A DNA stretch of 40,512 bases from Physcousia sp015060555 (lineage in GTDB: Bacteria; Bacteroidota; Bacteroidia; Bacteroidales; Bacteroidaceae). The notes under the pieces are model-generated. The model had not been told where the DNA came from, made no database searches, and was given only the letters and a program-made list of their open reading frames with translations. The stretch covers positions 1 through 40,512 of the forward strand of contig SUYG01000005.1 of NCBI GenBank assembly GCA_015060555.1, given 5' to 3'. Shown here piece by piece: positions 6,673-14,575 of this stretch. Positions within the stretch are counted from its first letter, which is position 1, and each line of letters starts with the position of its first letter. The translations under genes were made by a program, and so were the position numbers.

Positions 6673-7191
6673 ATGAAGACTACTCTTAAGTACTCTCTGC
6701 ACATGCAGAAGAATCCCATCCATCCCGACGAGCCCGAAAAGGCGTACGCCAGTCTGCAGCTGAACGGCGTGCTCGACATCAACGCCCTCGCCGCTCACAT
6801 GTCCAACCACAACAGCATCTACAGCAAGGGCACCATCGTTGGCGTCATCACCGACATGTGCCACTGCGTGAAGGAGGCCATCACCGAGGGCAACGCCGTG
6901 ATGCTGGGCGACCTGGGCCGCTTCACCCCCTCCATCACCTGCGAAGGTGCTCTGCCCGGCGTGGACGCCGAGGGCAACCCCATCACGGCCATGGAGGCCT
7001 TCACGGAGGCTAACATCAAGGATGTCAACGTGAACTACGAACTCGGCAGTGGCCTCGACTTCAAGCGCGACGACTTCGACTTCGAGTTCACCACCAGCCG
7101 CAAGGCGCAGGCTGCCGCCAAGAAGGCGCAGAAGAAGGGGCAGAGCAGCGCCGACTGGAGCGACGACGACGAAGGCAACGACGAGCCCTAA
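6673..7191 (+). CDS. HU-related DNA-binding protein
   Basis: The 172-residue protein has the layout of the Bacteroidales HU-related family. An N-terminal strand segment (LKYSLHMQKNPIHP) is followed by an HU-like core with DINALAAHMS, GTIVGVITDM and the conserved 'V.LGDLGRF' turn (about 76-84), then by a lysine/alanine-rich and finally acidic tail (SADWSDDDEGNDEP). It should bind DNA as a nucleoid-type protein; the specific role is unknown. A smalltalk microprotein lies 590 bp downstream, as is common for this family. Codon use is very GC-rich compared with its leader. The strong promoter at 6253 is the likely start of its transcript. Confidence 0.85.
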   Translation: MKTTLKYSLHMQKNPIHPDEPEKAYASLQLNGVLDINALAAHMSNHNSIYSKGTIVGVITDMCHCVKEAITEGNAVMLGDLGRFTPSITCEGALPGVDAEGNPITAMEAFTEANIKDVNVNYELGSGLDFKRDDFDFEFTTSRKAQAAAKKAQKKGQSSADWSDDDEGNDEP

Positions 7192-7781
7192 ACCCCGAAG
7201 GTGAGTGGCGCGCAAGCGCCCTCACCACTTTTCAAACACCACAGAACGCCTGATTTACACCACAGATTGCACAGATTACGCGGATTTTTTCTTAGACAAC
7301 GAATTATACGAATTACACGAATTTTTGGAGCAGTGAGCGCCATAAGAGCTTGCTCTTTAATGGCCGAGTCGTGACAAAAATCGACAAAGTTAATTTCATA
7401 GCGACACGCTACGCAGGTGTCGAAAGAATTTAAATTATAACGAATTTCACAAATACTCAGCGGCACGCTACGCAGGTGCCGAATGAAAACAAAAGTTACC
7501 TATAACTCAGTTCTCCATATACCTAAGCAACGAGCTACTCAATGCGTGGCATCCGAATAAAAAAGCCTACTCAATGCGTGGCGTTCGAAAGCCGCGGAGC
7601 CTTTCGCAGAGAATCCGTGAAATATCAGATAAAATTTCGACGACTTGAGGACCTGAATCCGTGTAATCCGTGTAATCTGTGGTTTAAAAGAAAAAACTGA
7701 TTGTTTAACATCTAAAACAAATCCCCTCATGGCAAAAGTAACCGTCCTCCCCCTCGGGGGAGTTAGAGAGGGGTCGCTATT
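7192..7781. repeat. Repeat-dense gap between HU-related gene and smalltalk
   Basis: The 590-bp gap has no convincing gene. It holds ACCACAGATT-type repeats at 7254-7290 and their inverted counterpart at 7658-7684 (AATCCGTGTAATC). It has one copy of the GGAGCAGTGAGCG hairpin element (7322-7380), two CACGCTACGCAGGTG hairpins (7402-7422 and 7461-7481) whose stems differ by a matched base-pair change, and two CTACTCAATGCGTGGC units (about 7529 and 7567). A frame of 18 codons (7729-7785) ends in TGA overlapping the smalltalk ATG; it is partly made of a CCCCCTCGGGGG repeat and is not called. Confidence 0.6.
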
Positions 7782-7892
7782 ATGAAGGAAAGTACTAAGA
7801 AGACACTGAAGAGGGTGGCGGAGATTGTGATCACAATCATCACAGCTCTGCTCACCACTCTAGGCGCACATGCCGCCGGCATCGTGCAGTAA
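7782..7892 (+). CDS. Smalltalk-family membrane microprotein, 36 aa
   Basis: The frame MKESTKKTLKRVAEIVITII then TALLTTLGAHAAGIVQ matches the 'smalltalk' proteins annotated in Bacteroides and Prevotella: a lysine-rich start, a single hydrophobic helix (about 13-28) and a short tail. Its function is unknown. In other genomes it often sits between an HU-related gene and an amidase gene; here the HU gene is upstream but thyA follows and no amidase is present. A strong hairpin follows the stop. It is preceded by GAGAGG, which may serve as a ribosome-binding site. Confidence 0.75.
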   Translation: MKESTKKTLKRVAEIVITIITALLTTLGAHAAGIVQ

Positions 7893-7898
7893 GCCCAA

Positions 7899-7930
7899 GC
7901 GCCCTGTAGCTCGAAGGAGTTGCAGGGCGC
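7899..7930 (+). terminator. Hairpin after the smalltalk gene
   Basis: GCGCCCTG (7899-7906) pairs with CAGGGCGC (7923-7930), and the stem can extend through GCTC/GAGT with some mismatches. It is followed by GTTGTTA, a weak T-run. It lies 6 nt after the smalltalk stop and before the thyA promoter, so terminator function is likely. Confidence 0.6.
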
Positions 7931-8018
7931 GTTGTTATACGCGAATTAGATTTTTTCTCTTTTCTTTTTTCACTTCAAATTTTTCTCTTTTCTCTTCTTC
8001 TCTTTTAATTTATTATTG

Positions 8019-8026
8019 TATCTTTG
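8019..8026 (+). promoter_or_regulatory. -7 promoter box of thyA
   Basis: TATCTTTG lies 21 nt before the ATG at 8047, a typical short Bacteroidales leader. A pyrimidine-rich run precedes it, with no clear -33 TTTG. Confidence 0.6.
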
Positions 8027-8046
8027 CGCCCGAAATAAGACAAACG

Positions 8047-8841
8047 ATGAAGCAATATCTTGATTTACTACAGCGCATCCTGGATGAAGGGGCGGTGAAG
8101 ACGGACCGCACGGGCACGGGCACGAAGAGCGTGTTCGGGCATCAGATGCGGTTCCACATGGCCGACGGCTTCCCCCTGTTGACAACCAAGAAGCTGCACC
8201 TGCGCAGCATCATCCACGAACTGCTGTGGTTCCTGCGCGGCGACACGAATATACAGTATCTCCACGACAACAAGGTGACCATCTGGGACGAATGGGCCGA
8301 TGAGAATGGCGACCTGGGACCGGTCTATGGCCACCAGTGGCGCTCGTGGCCGGACTACGACGGCGGCACTATCGACCAAATAGCCAACGTGGTGGACCTC
8401 ATCAAGCATCACCCCGACTCGCGCCGCATGATGGTGTCGGCATGGAACGTGGCGGAGGTCGATAAAATGGCGCTGCCGCCCTGCCACTGTCTCTTCCAGT
8501 TCTACGTGGCCGACGGGCGGCTCAGCCTGCAGCTCTACCAGCGCTCGGCGGACACATTCCTGGGCGTGCCCTTCAACATCGCCAGCTACGCCCTGCTGCT
8601 GCAAATGATGGCGCAGGTGACAGGGCTGGAAGCAGGCGACTTCATCCACACCACGGGCGACACACACCTGTACCTGAACCATCTCGAGCAGGCACAGCTG
8701 CAGCTGACGCGCACGCCGCGTCCCCTACCCCGCATGGTGATCAATCCCGACGTGAAGGACATCTTCGACTTCCACTACGAGGACTTCCAGCTGGAGGGCT
8801 ACGACCCGTGGCCGCATATCAAGGCGGAGGTGGCGGTGTAG
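8047..8841 (+). CDS. thyA: Thymidylate synthase ThyA
   Basis: The protein has 264 residues, the same length as E. coli ThyA. It converts dUMP to dTMP with methylene-tetrahydrofolate in the cytoplasm. Visible family motifs are DRTGTGTKSVFGHQMRF near the N-terminus, WDEWA and VYGHQWRSW, and the active-site region LPPCHCLFQFYV with the catalytic Cys. It also has LSLQLYQRSADTFLGVPFNIASYALL and the C-terminal FHYEDFQLEGYDPWPHIKAEVAV. The ATG at 8047 was chosen over upstream in-frame codons because MKQYLDLLQRILDEG matches the family start and the promoter box lies between. The folA gene follows, as in many genomes. Confidence 0.97.
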   Translation: MKQYLDLLQRILDEGAVKTDRTGTGTKSVFGHQMRFHMADGFPLLTTKKLHLRSIIHELLWFLRGDTNIQYLHDNKVTIWDEWADENGDLGPVYGHQWRSWPDYDGGTIDQIANVVDLIKHHPDSRRMMVSAWNVAEVDKMALPPCHCLFQFYVADGRLSLQLYQRSADTFLGVPFNIASYALLLQMMAQVTGLEAGDFIHTTGDTHLYLNHLEQAQLQLTRTPRPLPRMVINPDVKDIFDFHYEDFQLEGYDPWPHIKAEVAV

Positions 8842-8877
8842 GACTCACCCCCGACCCCTCTCTACGCAGAGAGGGGA
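8842..8877. repeat. Inverted-repeat pair around the folA start, left arm
   Basis: GACTCACCCCCGACCCCTCTC continues into TACGCAGAGAGGGG. Its reverse complement recurs at 8991-9024 with only a base or two changed. Each arm is itself a small hairpin (CCCCTCTCTACGCAGAGAGGGG). The 113 bp between the arms contains several TCACAAAA units and the most upstream ATG of folA. Confidence 0.75.
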
Positions 8878-8937
8878 GTATATACCTAAACCTTTAATAA
8901 AGACTTTATTATCATACGCACCGAGTCACAAAACTTC

Positions 8938-9507
8938 ATGATCAGCGAGTCACAAAATAGTATACACCCCAATTCACAAAACATTATACGCCCCTCTCTA
9001 CGCAGAGAGGGGTCGGGGGTGAGTCTCATCGCGGCGGTGGCAGAGAATGGGGCCATCGGATTACAGAATAAATTGCTCTACTGGTTGCCCAACGACCTGA
9101 AGCGTTTCAAGGCGTTGACGACGGGGCACACCATCGTGATGGGTCGCAAGACGTTTGAGTCGCTGCCCAAGGGCGCACTGCCCAACCGCAGGAACATCGT
9201 GCTGACCCGCAACAGGGCTTTCAAGGCCGAGAACACAGAGGCCTTTGCCTCGCTGGAGGCGGCGTTGAAGGCTTGCGAGGCCGAAGAAGAGGTGTTTATC
9301 ATTGGGGGCGCAAGTGTCTATGCTGAGGCCATGAAGGTGGCCGACCGCCTGTGTCTCACCATCGTGCATGACACGCCCGCCGACGCCGACGCTTTCTTCC
9401 CGACAATTAGCGCCGAGGAATGGCGCGTGGAGAATGAAGAAAGGCACGACGCTGACGAGCGTCATGCCTTTGCCTATACCTTTATTGACTACGTGCGCGC
9501 GCGTTGA
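8938..9507 (+). CDS. folA: Dihydrofolate reductase
   Basis: The core starts at VSLIAAVAENGAIG and has LLYWLPNDLKRFK, GHTIVMGRKTFESLP and VFIIGGASVYAEA, all typical of DHFR, which reduces dihydrofolate with NADPH to replace the folate used by ThyA. The open frame begins at ATG 8938, but its first 27 residues are encoded by repeat DNA. A GTG at 9019, preceded by GAGAGGGG, would give the normal start ahead of SLIAAVAE. I list the longer frame because it has the only ATG, yet the shorter form (162 residues) fits the family length better. It probably shares regulation with thyA. The core is intact. Confidence 0.93.
   Translation: MISESQNSIHPNSQNIIRPSLRREGSGVSLIAAVAENGAIGLQNKLLYWLPNDLKRFKALTTGHTIVMGRKTFESLPKGALPNRRNIVLTRNRAFKAENTEAFASLEAALKACEAEEEVFIIGGASVYAEAMKVADRLCLTIVHDTPADADAFFPTISAEEWRVENEERHDADERHAFAYTFIDYVRAR
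8991..9024. repeat. Inverted-repeat pair around the folA start, right arm
   Basis: This is the reverse complement of 8842-8877 and runs directly into the conserved DHFR coding sequence. It supplies the GTG that may be the true start codon. Compare the ispH pair at 21939 and 22041. Confidence 0.75.
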
Positions 9508-9516
9508 GAAAGTTCT

Positions 9517-10062
9517 TTACTGAAAGAGGGAGAAGTTGACGCTGCCGTAGGCGCGATGGCCAATGATATGCGGATGCTGCGTGAAGTCCTGTGCCTTGCC
9601 GTGCTCCAAGACAAAGAGGCCACCAGCCTTCAGGAGGCTGCCTCCTTCACGGAAGACAAGGTCGGGCAACTGCTCCAACTCTGGCAGCGCATAGGGCGGG
9701 TCGGCGAAGATGAAGTCATAGGTGCCTGGGGCTTTCTTCAAGAAACGCAGGACATCGGCCCGCAGGAGGGTGACATCCGACTCGGCCTTCAGTTGGCGCA
9801 GGAAATTGCGTATGAAGGAGATGTGCTGAGCGTCCAGCTCCACGGCTGTCACATGCGAGCATCCGCGCGAAAGCAGTTCCAGCGTGATGCTGCCCGTGCC
9901 GGCAAAGAGGTCTAAAGCCTGCGGCGCCTCCTCCTCGAAATCGATATATGACCGCAGGACATTGAACAGGTTCTCCTTGGCGAAGTCCGTGGTCGGACGC
10001 GCCTTGAACGAACGGGGCACATCGAAATGCCGCCCTTTGTATTTCCCAGCTACTACTCTCAT
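9517..10062 (-). CDS. rsmD: 16S rRNA guanine-N2 methyltransferase RsmD
   Basis: The 181-residue protein matches RsmD, which methylates G966 of 16S rRNA on the small ribosomal subunit. It starts MRVVAGKYKGRHFDVP, then has RPTTDFAKENLFNVL. The AdoMet motif is ALDLFAGTGSITLELLSRG, followed by VELD and the catalytic DFIFADPPY. The ATG at 10062 was chosen because residues further upstream are made of AAGTTC repeats. It converges with folA, leaving 9 bp between the stops. The DUF3822 gene lies upstream on the same strand, an arrangement common in Bacteroidota, here separated by 268 bp of repeats. Confidence 0.95.
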   Translation of the reverse strand: MRVVAGKYKGRHFDVPRSFKARPTTDFAKENLFNVLRSYIDFEEEAPQALDLFAGTGSITLELLSRGCSHVTAVELDAQHISFIRNFLRQLKAESDVTLLRADVLRFLKKAPGTYDFIFADPPYALPELEQLPDLVFREGGSLLKAGGLFVLEHGKAQDFTQHPHIIGHRAYGSVNFSLFQ

Positions 10063-10084
10063 ATCTCTTGATCCGGAAGAATGA

Positions 10085-10330
10085 AATAAACTTTGAACTT
10101 GGAACTTTGAACTTTGAACTTTTGGAGCAGTGAGCGCCATAAGAGCTTGCTCTTAAATGGCCGAGTCGTGACAAAAGTCAGCGCTGCTGAACTTTGAACT
10201 TTGAACTTCAATTATACATTAAACGCTCAACCCTTCACCCTTGCTTGCAAGGCCCTCCCCCCCACGGGGGGAGCGGGGAGAGGGGCTACTGGGGAGCGGG
10301 GAGAGGGGCTTTTGGAAGGGGCTTTCACTC
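10085..10330. repeat. Repeat-filled gap between DUF3822 and rsmD
   Basis: From left to right it holds AACTTTGAACTTTGAACT units (about 10090-10120), the second copy of the GGAGCAGTGAGCG hairpin element (10120-10178), further CTTTGAACTT units (about 10192-10210), and the second copy of the C/G-rich palindromic repeat (10250-10287), whose right half GGGGAGCGGGGAGAGGGGCT is partly duplicated. No gene is seen. Confidence 0.65.
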
Positions 10331-11164
10331 TCACAATCTGTTCAGCAGCAAGGCTTTCAGGTCTGCGGGCACCTGTTTCTCGCCGGAGAGTGGGACACGC
10401 GGGAAGAGCTCGCTGTGAAGGACGATGTCCACGTGGAGCACATATTCCGACAAGGCCTTGTGCAAGGCCTCGACATCAGAGGCGGCAGCGGCGCACAGCA
10501 CCAGGTGGTCTTTCAACGGCTGCAGGCCCAGCGACTGCCACGCATTCAACGCGTAGTAGAGGGCATCGGCGGTGTTCTCCGTGGCGAAGCTGTTGGCAAA
10601 GCGCAGGTGACCATCCTCGAAAGCATAGAGCGAGAAGCCCTGCTCCTCGGGCGAGAGGAAGACACGGCGTACGCCCTCGACGGGCGTGTCCTCGTCGTAG
10701 CGCAACAGACGTTCCATGAGCATCGCACGCGAGGCAAAGAAGCGCGCCGTGGGATAGAACTGGAGAATGGTCTCCTCGACATCGCGCGGAATGGCATAGA
10801 GTTCCACGGACTCCAGCTGCGGCTGAATCGTGTAGGCCACGCGCACGGCATCCATGTCCTCGCCGGCAAAGGTCAGCCCGTAGAGCGCAACGGCTTCGTC
10901 GCGGTGGAACTCCTCTAAAGGAACGCGCGTAGCAGCCGAGCACAAAAGGACATAGGTCTGGTCTATCTGGCGGTTGAAATAGTCGGGTTTGGACAGCTCC
11001 TGCTGCAGCTGCTGTGCCAGCGGGAGACCATCGACAGGCGCGAAGTGCTCCCCGCGAACGAGGCTGCTGGTCTGAGGGTCGCAGACGAAAAAAGAAAATC
11101 CATCCGCGTGCAAGCGGATGGATAGACTTAAGGGGTGATAGGTTTTATTCCCAGTTGCCGGCAT
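10331..11164 (-). CDS. DUF3822-family protein
   Basis: The 277-residue protein begins MPATGNKTYHPLSLSIRLHADG and has the spread-out pattern of DUF3822: SLSI..DGFSFFV near the start, VLLCSAATRVPLEEF in the middle and RVFLSPEEQGFSLYAFEDGHLRFANSF later. The family is restricted to Bacteroidota, is predicted to have an actin/ATPase-like fold and often sits beside rsmD, as here. Its function is unknown. The first ATG is at 11164; a TTG further upstream is unlikely. Its start overlaps the end of the preceding gene by 20 bp, so the two are probably cotranscribed. It is not truncated. Confidence 0.85.
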   Translation of the reverse strand: MPATGNKTYHPLSLSIRLHADGFSFFVCDPQTSSLVRGEHFAPVDGLPLAQQLQQELSKPDYFNRQIDQTYVLLCSAATRVPLEEFHRDEAVALYGLTFAGEDMDAVRVAYTIQPQLESVELYAIPRDVEETILQFYPTARFFASRAMLMERLLRYDEDTPVEGVRRVFLSPEEQGFSLYAFEDGHLRFANSFATENTADALYYALNAWQSLGLQPLKDHLVLCAAAASDVEALHKALSEYVLHVDIVLHSELFPRVPLSGEKQVPADLKALLLNRL

Positions 11165-11831
11165 TATTGTTCCAGTTGTTGAGGTCACCAATCTTCAAAC
11201 CAGGATAGTTGCCCATGTCATCAGCCAGCTGACGGCGGTTGACAATCTCGCGGTCGCCGTTGCGGCCCATGTTCTTGAGGAACGAGGCATCAGGAGCACA
11301 GCACTCCATCACGTACTGCGTGGTGCCGGAGCGCGTGACGGTGAGGAACGTGCTCATCTGGAAGGTGTCACCCTCAGCATAAGGGATATAGCGGAGGCTG
11401 TCGGCAACGAAGCCGGGGCCGAAGAGGGAGTCGCTGAGGTTGACCCAGGTGGTGTCGCGGCGGAAGCCCTGCAGGCCGTTGGCAGCGATGGCGGCAGCGT
11501 CGCCGCTGTTCACGATGGCAGCAGCCTTGGCCTCGGTGAGACCCTTCTCCATCTGCTCGTCGGAGAGAACGCCTTCCTTGACAATCTTAGGAATTCGTCC
11601 GTTGCGCACGAACTCCACCAGCTTCCACAGGCTGTCGCAATAAGCGCCCTCGGGACTCTGGAGCTTGAATTCTTCCTGCGCTGCACGAATCTGAAGCAGA
11701 CGTGCCTTGACAGCATTTTCGCGAACTGTGATCTCGGACTTGAAGTCGATGTCATCTTGGATACTACGCCAGCAAATAAAGAGCAGGCCGATGACACAAA
11801 GCACTAAAAGTGCATTAAAAATCTTTTTCAT
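11145..11831 (-). CDS. Membrane-anchored protein of unknown function
   Basis: The 228-residue protein has one N-terminal membrane segment (about 4-21, IFNALLVLCVIGLLFICW), then a likely coiled-coil stretch (EITVRENAVKARLLQIRAAQEEFK, about 32-55). The rest is a soluble periplasmic-type region rich in aromatic and acidic residues and ending DLNNWNNNAGNWE. The start resembles Bacteroidota proteins of pilin-like topology, but I do not recognise a named family. A TACTTTTG box lies about 40 nt upstream. It overlaps the DUF3822 gene and is divergent from the RecD-like helicase. The ATG at 11831 places the membrane helix at the extreme N-terminus. Confidence 0.75.
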   Translation of the reverse strand: MKKIFNALLVLCVIGLLFICWRSIQDDIDFKSEITVRENAVKARLLQIRAAQEEFKLQSPEGAYCDSLWKLVEFVRNGRIPKIVKEGVLSDEQMEKGLTEAKAAAIVNSGDAAAIAANGLQGFRRDTTWVNLSDSLFGPGFVADSLRYIPYAEGDTFQMSTFLTVTRSGTTQYVMECCAPDASFLKNMGRNGDREIVNRRQLADDMGNYPGLKIGDLNNWNNNAGNWE

Positions 11832-11868
11832 AACGTGTATATGAAGCTTTTTGTTTATATTTGCATCG

Positions 11869-11876
11869 CAAAAGTA
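11869..11876 (-). promoter_or_regulatory. -7 promoter box, minus strand
   Basis: The minus strand reads TACTTTTG about 38 nt upstream of the ATG at 11831. It would drive the membrane protein-DUF3822 transcript. It lies in the divergent region shared with the RecD-like helicase. Confidence 0.5.
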
Positions 11877-11925
11877 CAAGAATTATTTGAATACACCGCA
11901 AAATACTTGCTTTTTTTCACTTTCA

Positions 11926-13395
11926 ATGGCGATAAATAGTCAATTAAAGGGGCTAATCCTCGAATATTTCGGGTTTCAACCCACTCCAGAGCAGGAAAAA
12001 GCCGCAGAAATGATGGCAGATTTCATGTTTGAACAAACGCGTGATGAAATCTTCCTCTTGCGAGGCTATGCCGGCACGGGAAAAACCTCACTCGTGGGGG
12101 CGCTCGTGCGATGCCTGGATGCGCTGCAACAGCGCACGGTGCTGATGGCTCCGACAGGCCGCGCAGCAAAGGTGTTCTCGCTGCACGCACACCACACGGC
12201 ATACACCATCCACAAACGCATCTATCGGCAGAAGACCTTCACGGGCGACATGGCGGACTTCATGCAGAATGTCAACCTGCTGAAGCACACGCTGTTCATT
12301 GTCGATGAAGCCTCGATGATCAGCAACGAGGGCCTCGGAGGCAGCATGTTCGGCACTGGACATCTGCTGGACGACCTCATACAGTTTGTCTATTCCGGCG
12401 AGGGGTGCCGACTGATGCTCGTGGGCGACACGGCACAGCTGCCGCCAGTGGGCGAGGAGCTGAGTCCGGCGCTGGAACCCGATTTCCTCGCCGGCTACGG
12501 GATGAAGATCTATGACATCACGCTCACACAGGTCGTGCGCCAGCTCACGGACTCCGGCATCCTGTGGAATGCCACCATGCTGCGCAGCCTAATCGCCAAC
12601 GACGAGGTGTGGGCACTGCCAAAGCTGCGCCTGCAGGGATTCCCGGATGTGCAGTATCTACCCGGCAACGAACTCATAGAAGAACTGGAGCAGGCATACT
12701 ATCAGTGCGGTACTGACCAGACCATCGTCATCACACGCTCCAACGCGCGTGCCAACGCCTTCAACCAAGGCATCCGCAGCCGCATACTGGGCTACGAGGA
12801 GGAACTGGCGGGCGGCGACCAACTGATGATCGTGAAGAACAACTACCACTGGGTGAAGCCCGAGGGTATCGAGGAGCCCGACAGCACGCAGATGGACTTC
12901 ATCGCCAACGGCGACGTAGCTGCCATCAGGCGCTACCGCAACGTAAGAGAGATGCACGGCTTCAGATTTGTCGATGTCACACTGTCTTTCCCCGACTACG
13001 AGAACGCTGAGGTGGAGGCCACGGCCATCCTCGACACGCTCACCAGCGAGGCACCGGCACTCACGCGGCAGCAGCAGGAGACACTGTTCCAACATGTCTG
13101 GGACGACTACCCGGAATGCCACAACAAACGCGATCGCATGAAGGCCGTGAAGGAAGACCCCTTCTTCAACGCCCTCCAAATCAAATATGCCTATGCCGTC
13201 ACCTGCCACAAAGCACAGGGCGGACAGTGGCAGCGCGTGTTCATCGACCAAGGGTACATGACCGACGACATGCTCACGGCGGACTACTTCCGCTGGCTCT
13301 ACACAGCACTGACACGCGCCACGGAAACGGTCTATCTGCTGAACTGGCCAAAGAATGAAATGGATGTGGAGAGTGCTAACGGATTGACGGAATGA
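11926..13395 (+). CDS. RecD-like ATP-dependent DNA helicase (superfamily 1)
   Basis: The 489-residue protein carries the helicase motifs in order. Walker A is GYAGTGKTSLVGAL (about 47-60), followed by MAPTGRAAKVF (motif Ia), the Walker B IVDEASMI, motif III LVGDTAQLPPVGEE and, near the C-terminus, motif VI YAVTCHKAQGGQWQRVFID and LYTALTRA. These identify a RecD/UvrD-fold 5'-3' helicase, likely acting in DNA repair or recombination. It lacks the long N-terminal region of RecD2, as the short Bacteroidota version does. The ATG at 11926 gives MAINSQLKGLILEYF, a good start; residues upstream lie in the divergent promoter region. Confidence 0.9.
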   Translation: MAINSQLKGLILEYFGFQPTPEQEKAAEMMADFMFEQTRDEIFLLRGYAGTGKTSLVGALVRCLDALQQRTVLMAPTGRAAKVFSLHAHHTAYTIHKRIYRQKTFTGDMADFMQNVNLLKHTLFIVDEASMISNEGLGGSMFGTGHLLDDLIQFVYSGEGCRLMLVGDTAQLPPVGEELSPALEPDFLAGYGMKIYDITLTQVVRQLTDSGILWNATMLRSLIANDEVWALPKLRLQGFPDVQYLPGNELIEELEQAYYQCGTDQTIVITRSNARANAFNQGIRSRILGYEEELAGGDQLMIVKNNYHWVKPEGIEEPDSTQMDFIANGDVAAIRRYRNVREMHGFRFVDVTLSFPDYENAEVEATAILDTLTSEAPALTRQQQETLFQHVWDDYPECHNKRDRMKAVKEDPFFNALQIKYAYAVTCHKAQGGQWQRVFIDQGYMTDDMLTADYFRWLYTALTRATETVYLLNWPKNEMDVESANGLTE

Positions 13396-13401
13396 AAAAG
13401 C

Positions 13402-13470
13402 CCCCGAGCCCCCTAAAGGGGAGCGTGGGGAGTGAAGAGTGAAGAGTGAAGAATGAAGAATAAGAATTAG
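13402..13470. repeat. C/G hairpin plus GAGTGAAGA tandem units
   Basis: CCCCCTAAAGGGGAGCGTGGGGAG is followed by GAGTGAAGAGTGAAGAGTGAAGAATGAAGAA-type 8-nt units, continuing imperfectly to about 13470. It has the same style as the other gap repeats. The rest of the 210-bp gap holds the AraC promoter. Confidence 0.6.
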
Positions 13471-13558
13471 TAATGACGAATGATGAGCATTATGACGAAA
13501 GATGATTGAAAAAAAGATAAAAGGAAGACAAAAATTCGTCATTTTGTCGCTGATTCAC

Positions 13559-13566
13559 TATCTTTG
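13559..13566 (+). promoter_or_regulatory. -7 promoter box of the AraC-type gene
   Basis: TATCTTTG lies 40 nt before the ATG at 13606. A correctly spaced -33 TTTG was not found. Confidence 0.55.
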
Positions 13567-13605
13567 CCCCGATTTTGAACAAAAAGTGCCGAAAAAAACG
13601 ACATT

Positions 13606-14523
13606 ATGAACAAGAATACACGGGGTGAGAAGCCCTTCGACTTCTTAATCACCAACCTGCCTGACGACTTCGCAGAAGCACGCCTGCAGGACCAGTTGAT
13701 TATGTTCGACAACCTGAACCGCGAGTTCCCCTACCCTAGCAAGAACGGGCGCTATGAGTTTCCCGTGAAATGTGGCAACTACATTATCATCACCATTCGA
13801 CAGGGCTATCTCAAGCTGAAGGTGAACCTACAAGAGCTGGAAGTCCACAAAGGCCAGTTCCTGAAGATGTCGCCCGGCTGCATCTTCAAGCACCTTGTGG
13901 TCAGCGAGGACTGCCGCTACACGGGCGTTGTCTTCGATGAGAATTTTGTAGCCAACATCTACAAAAGCCTGGGGATGCAAGTTCATCTGACAGAACGCTA
14001 CAACCACTATTCCGTGCAGTCCATGTCTGACGAAGTCTCTGAGCATAATCTGCAGATGTACAAGCTCGTGAGCCAGGAGATAAGGGAACCGGACCATGCC
14101 TACAAAGCACACATCGTACAGCGCTACTGCGAAATATGGTTCCTGAAGAATCAGGCTATCGATGCCAGCTTACGCGAACCGGCAGAGATAAAAAAACAGC
14201 TCAAACGCAAGGAGCTGATTTTCCACGATTTTCTGACACTCTTAGAGGCGAACTACAAACACGAGAGGAGCATAGGCTTCTATGCCGAGCGGCTGTGCCT
14301 GACACCCAAGTATCTCTCAACGACCATCAAGGAGGTCAGCGGAAAACTTGGACTGCAATGGATTGACGAATATGTGGCCTTAGAGGCACAAGCACTGCTG
14401 CGCGATAGCACCATGAGCGTGAAACAGGTCAGCGAAGAACTCAATTTCCCGTCGCAAAGCATGTTCGGGCGATTCTTCAAGAAGATGACAGGCTACACCC
14501 CGAAACAATACAAATACCTGTAA
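13606..14523 (+). CDS. AraC-family transcriptional regulator
   Basis: The 305-residue protein has an N-terminal cupin-like sensing part (about 45-140, with PVKCGNYIIITIRQGYLKL and FLKMSPGCIFKHLV) and a C-terminal double helix-turn-helix of AraC type (about 210-305). The second helix-turn-helix, VKQVSEELNFPSQSMFGRFFKKMTGYTPKQYKYL, is a close match to the family signature. The first is FYAERLCLTPKYLSTTIKEVSG. It should bind DNA as a regulator that responds to a small ligand or signal; the targets are unknown. It has its own promoter and ends in a hairpin terminator. No adjacent plus-strand operon suggests its target. Confidence 0.9.
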   Translation: MNKNTRGEKPFDFLITNLPDDFAEARLQDQLIMFDNLNREFPYPSKNGRYEFPVKCGNYIIITIRQGYLKLKVNLQELEVHKGQFLKMSPGCIFKHLVVSEDCRYTGVVFDENFVANIYKSLGMQVHLTERYNHYSVQSMSDEVSEHNLQMYKLVSQEIREPDHAYKAHIVQRYCEIWFLKNQAIDASLREPAEIKKQLKRKELIFHDFLTLLEANYKHERSIGFYAERLCLTPKYLSTTIKEVSGKLGLQWIDEYVALEAQALLRDSTMSVKQVSEELNFPSQSMFGRFFKKMTGYTPKQYKYL

Positions 14524-14526
14524 CAC

Positions 14527-14556
14527 AGAATGGCCGCCCCGAAGGACGGCCATTCT
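14527..14556. terminator. Bidirectional terminator hairpin between araC-type gene and exbD
   Basis: AGAATGGCCG (14527-14536) and CGGCCATTCT (14547-14556) form a perfect 10-bp stem with a 10-nt loop. It lies between the convergent stops at 14523 and 14576. The T-run is weak in both directions. Confidence 0.65.
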
Positions 14557-14575
14557 ATTGCTATTGTGAGGTCAA

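Noticed and set aside
7729..7785. 18-codon frame whose TGA overlaps the smalltalk ATG
   Set aside because: Half of it is a C/G repeat. It could be a leader peptide, but there is no further support.
10201..10918. Long plus-strand frames opposite DUF3822
   Set aside because: They are antisense to a well-supported gene and are explained by high G+C codon use.
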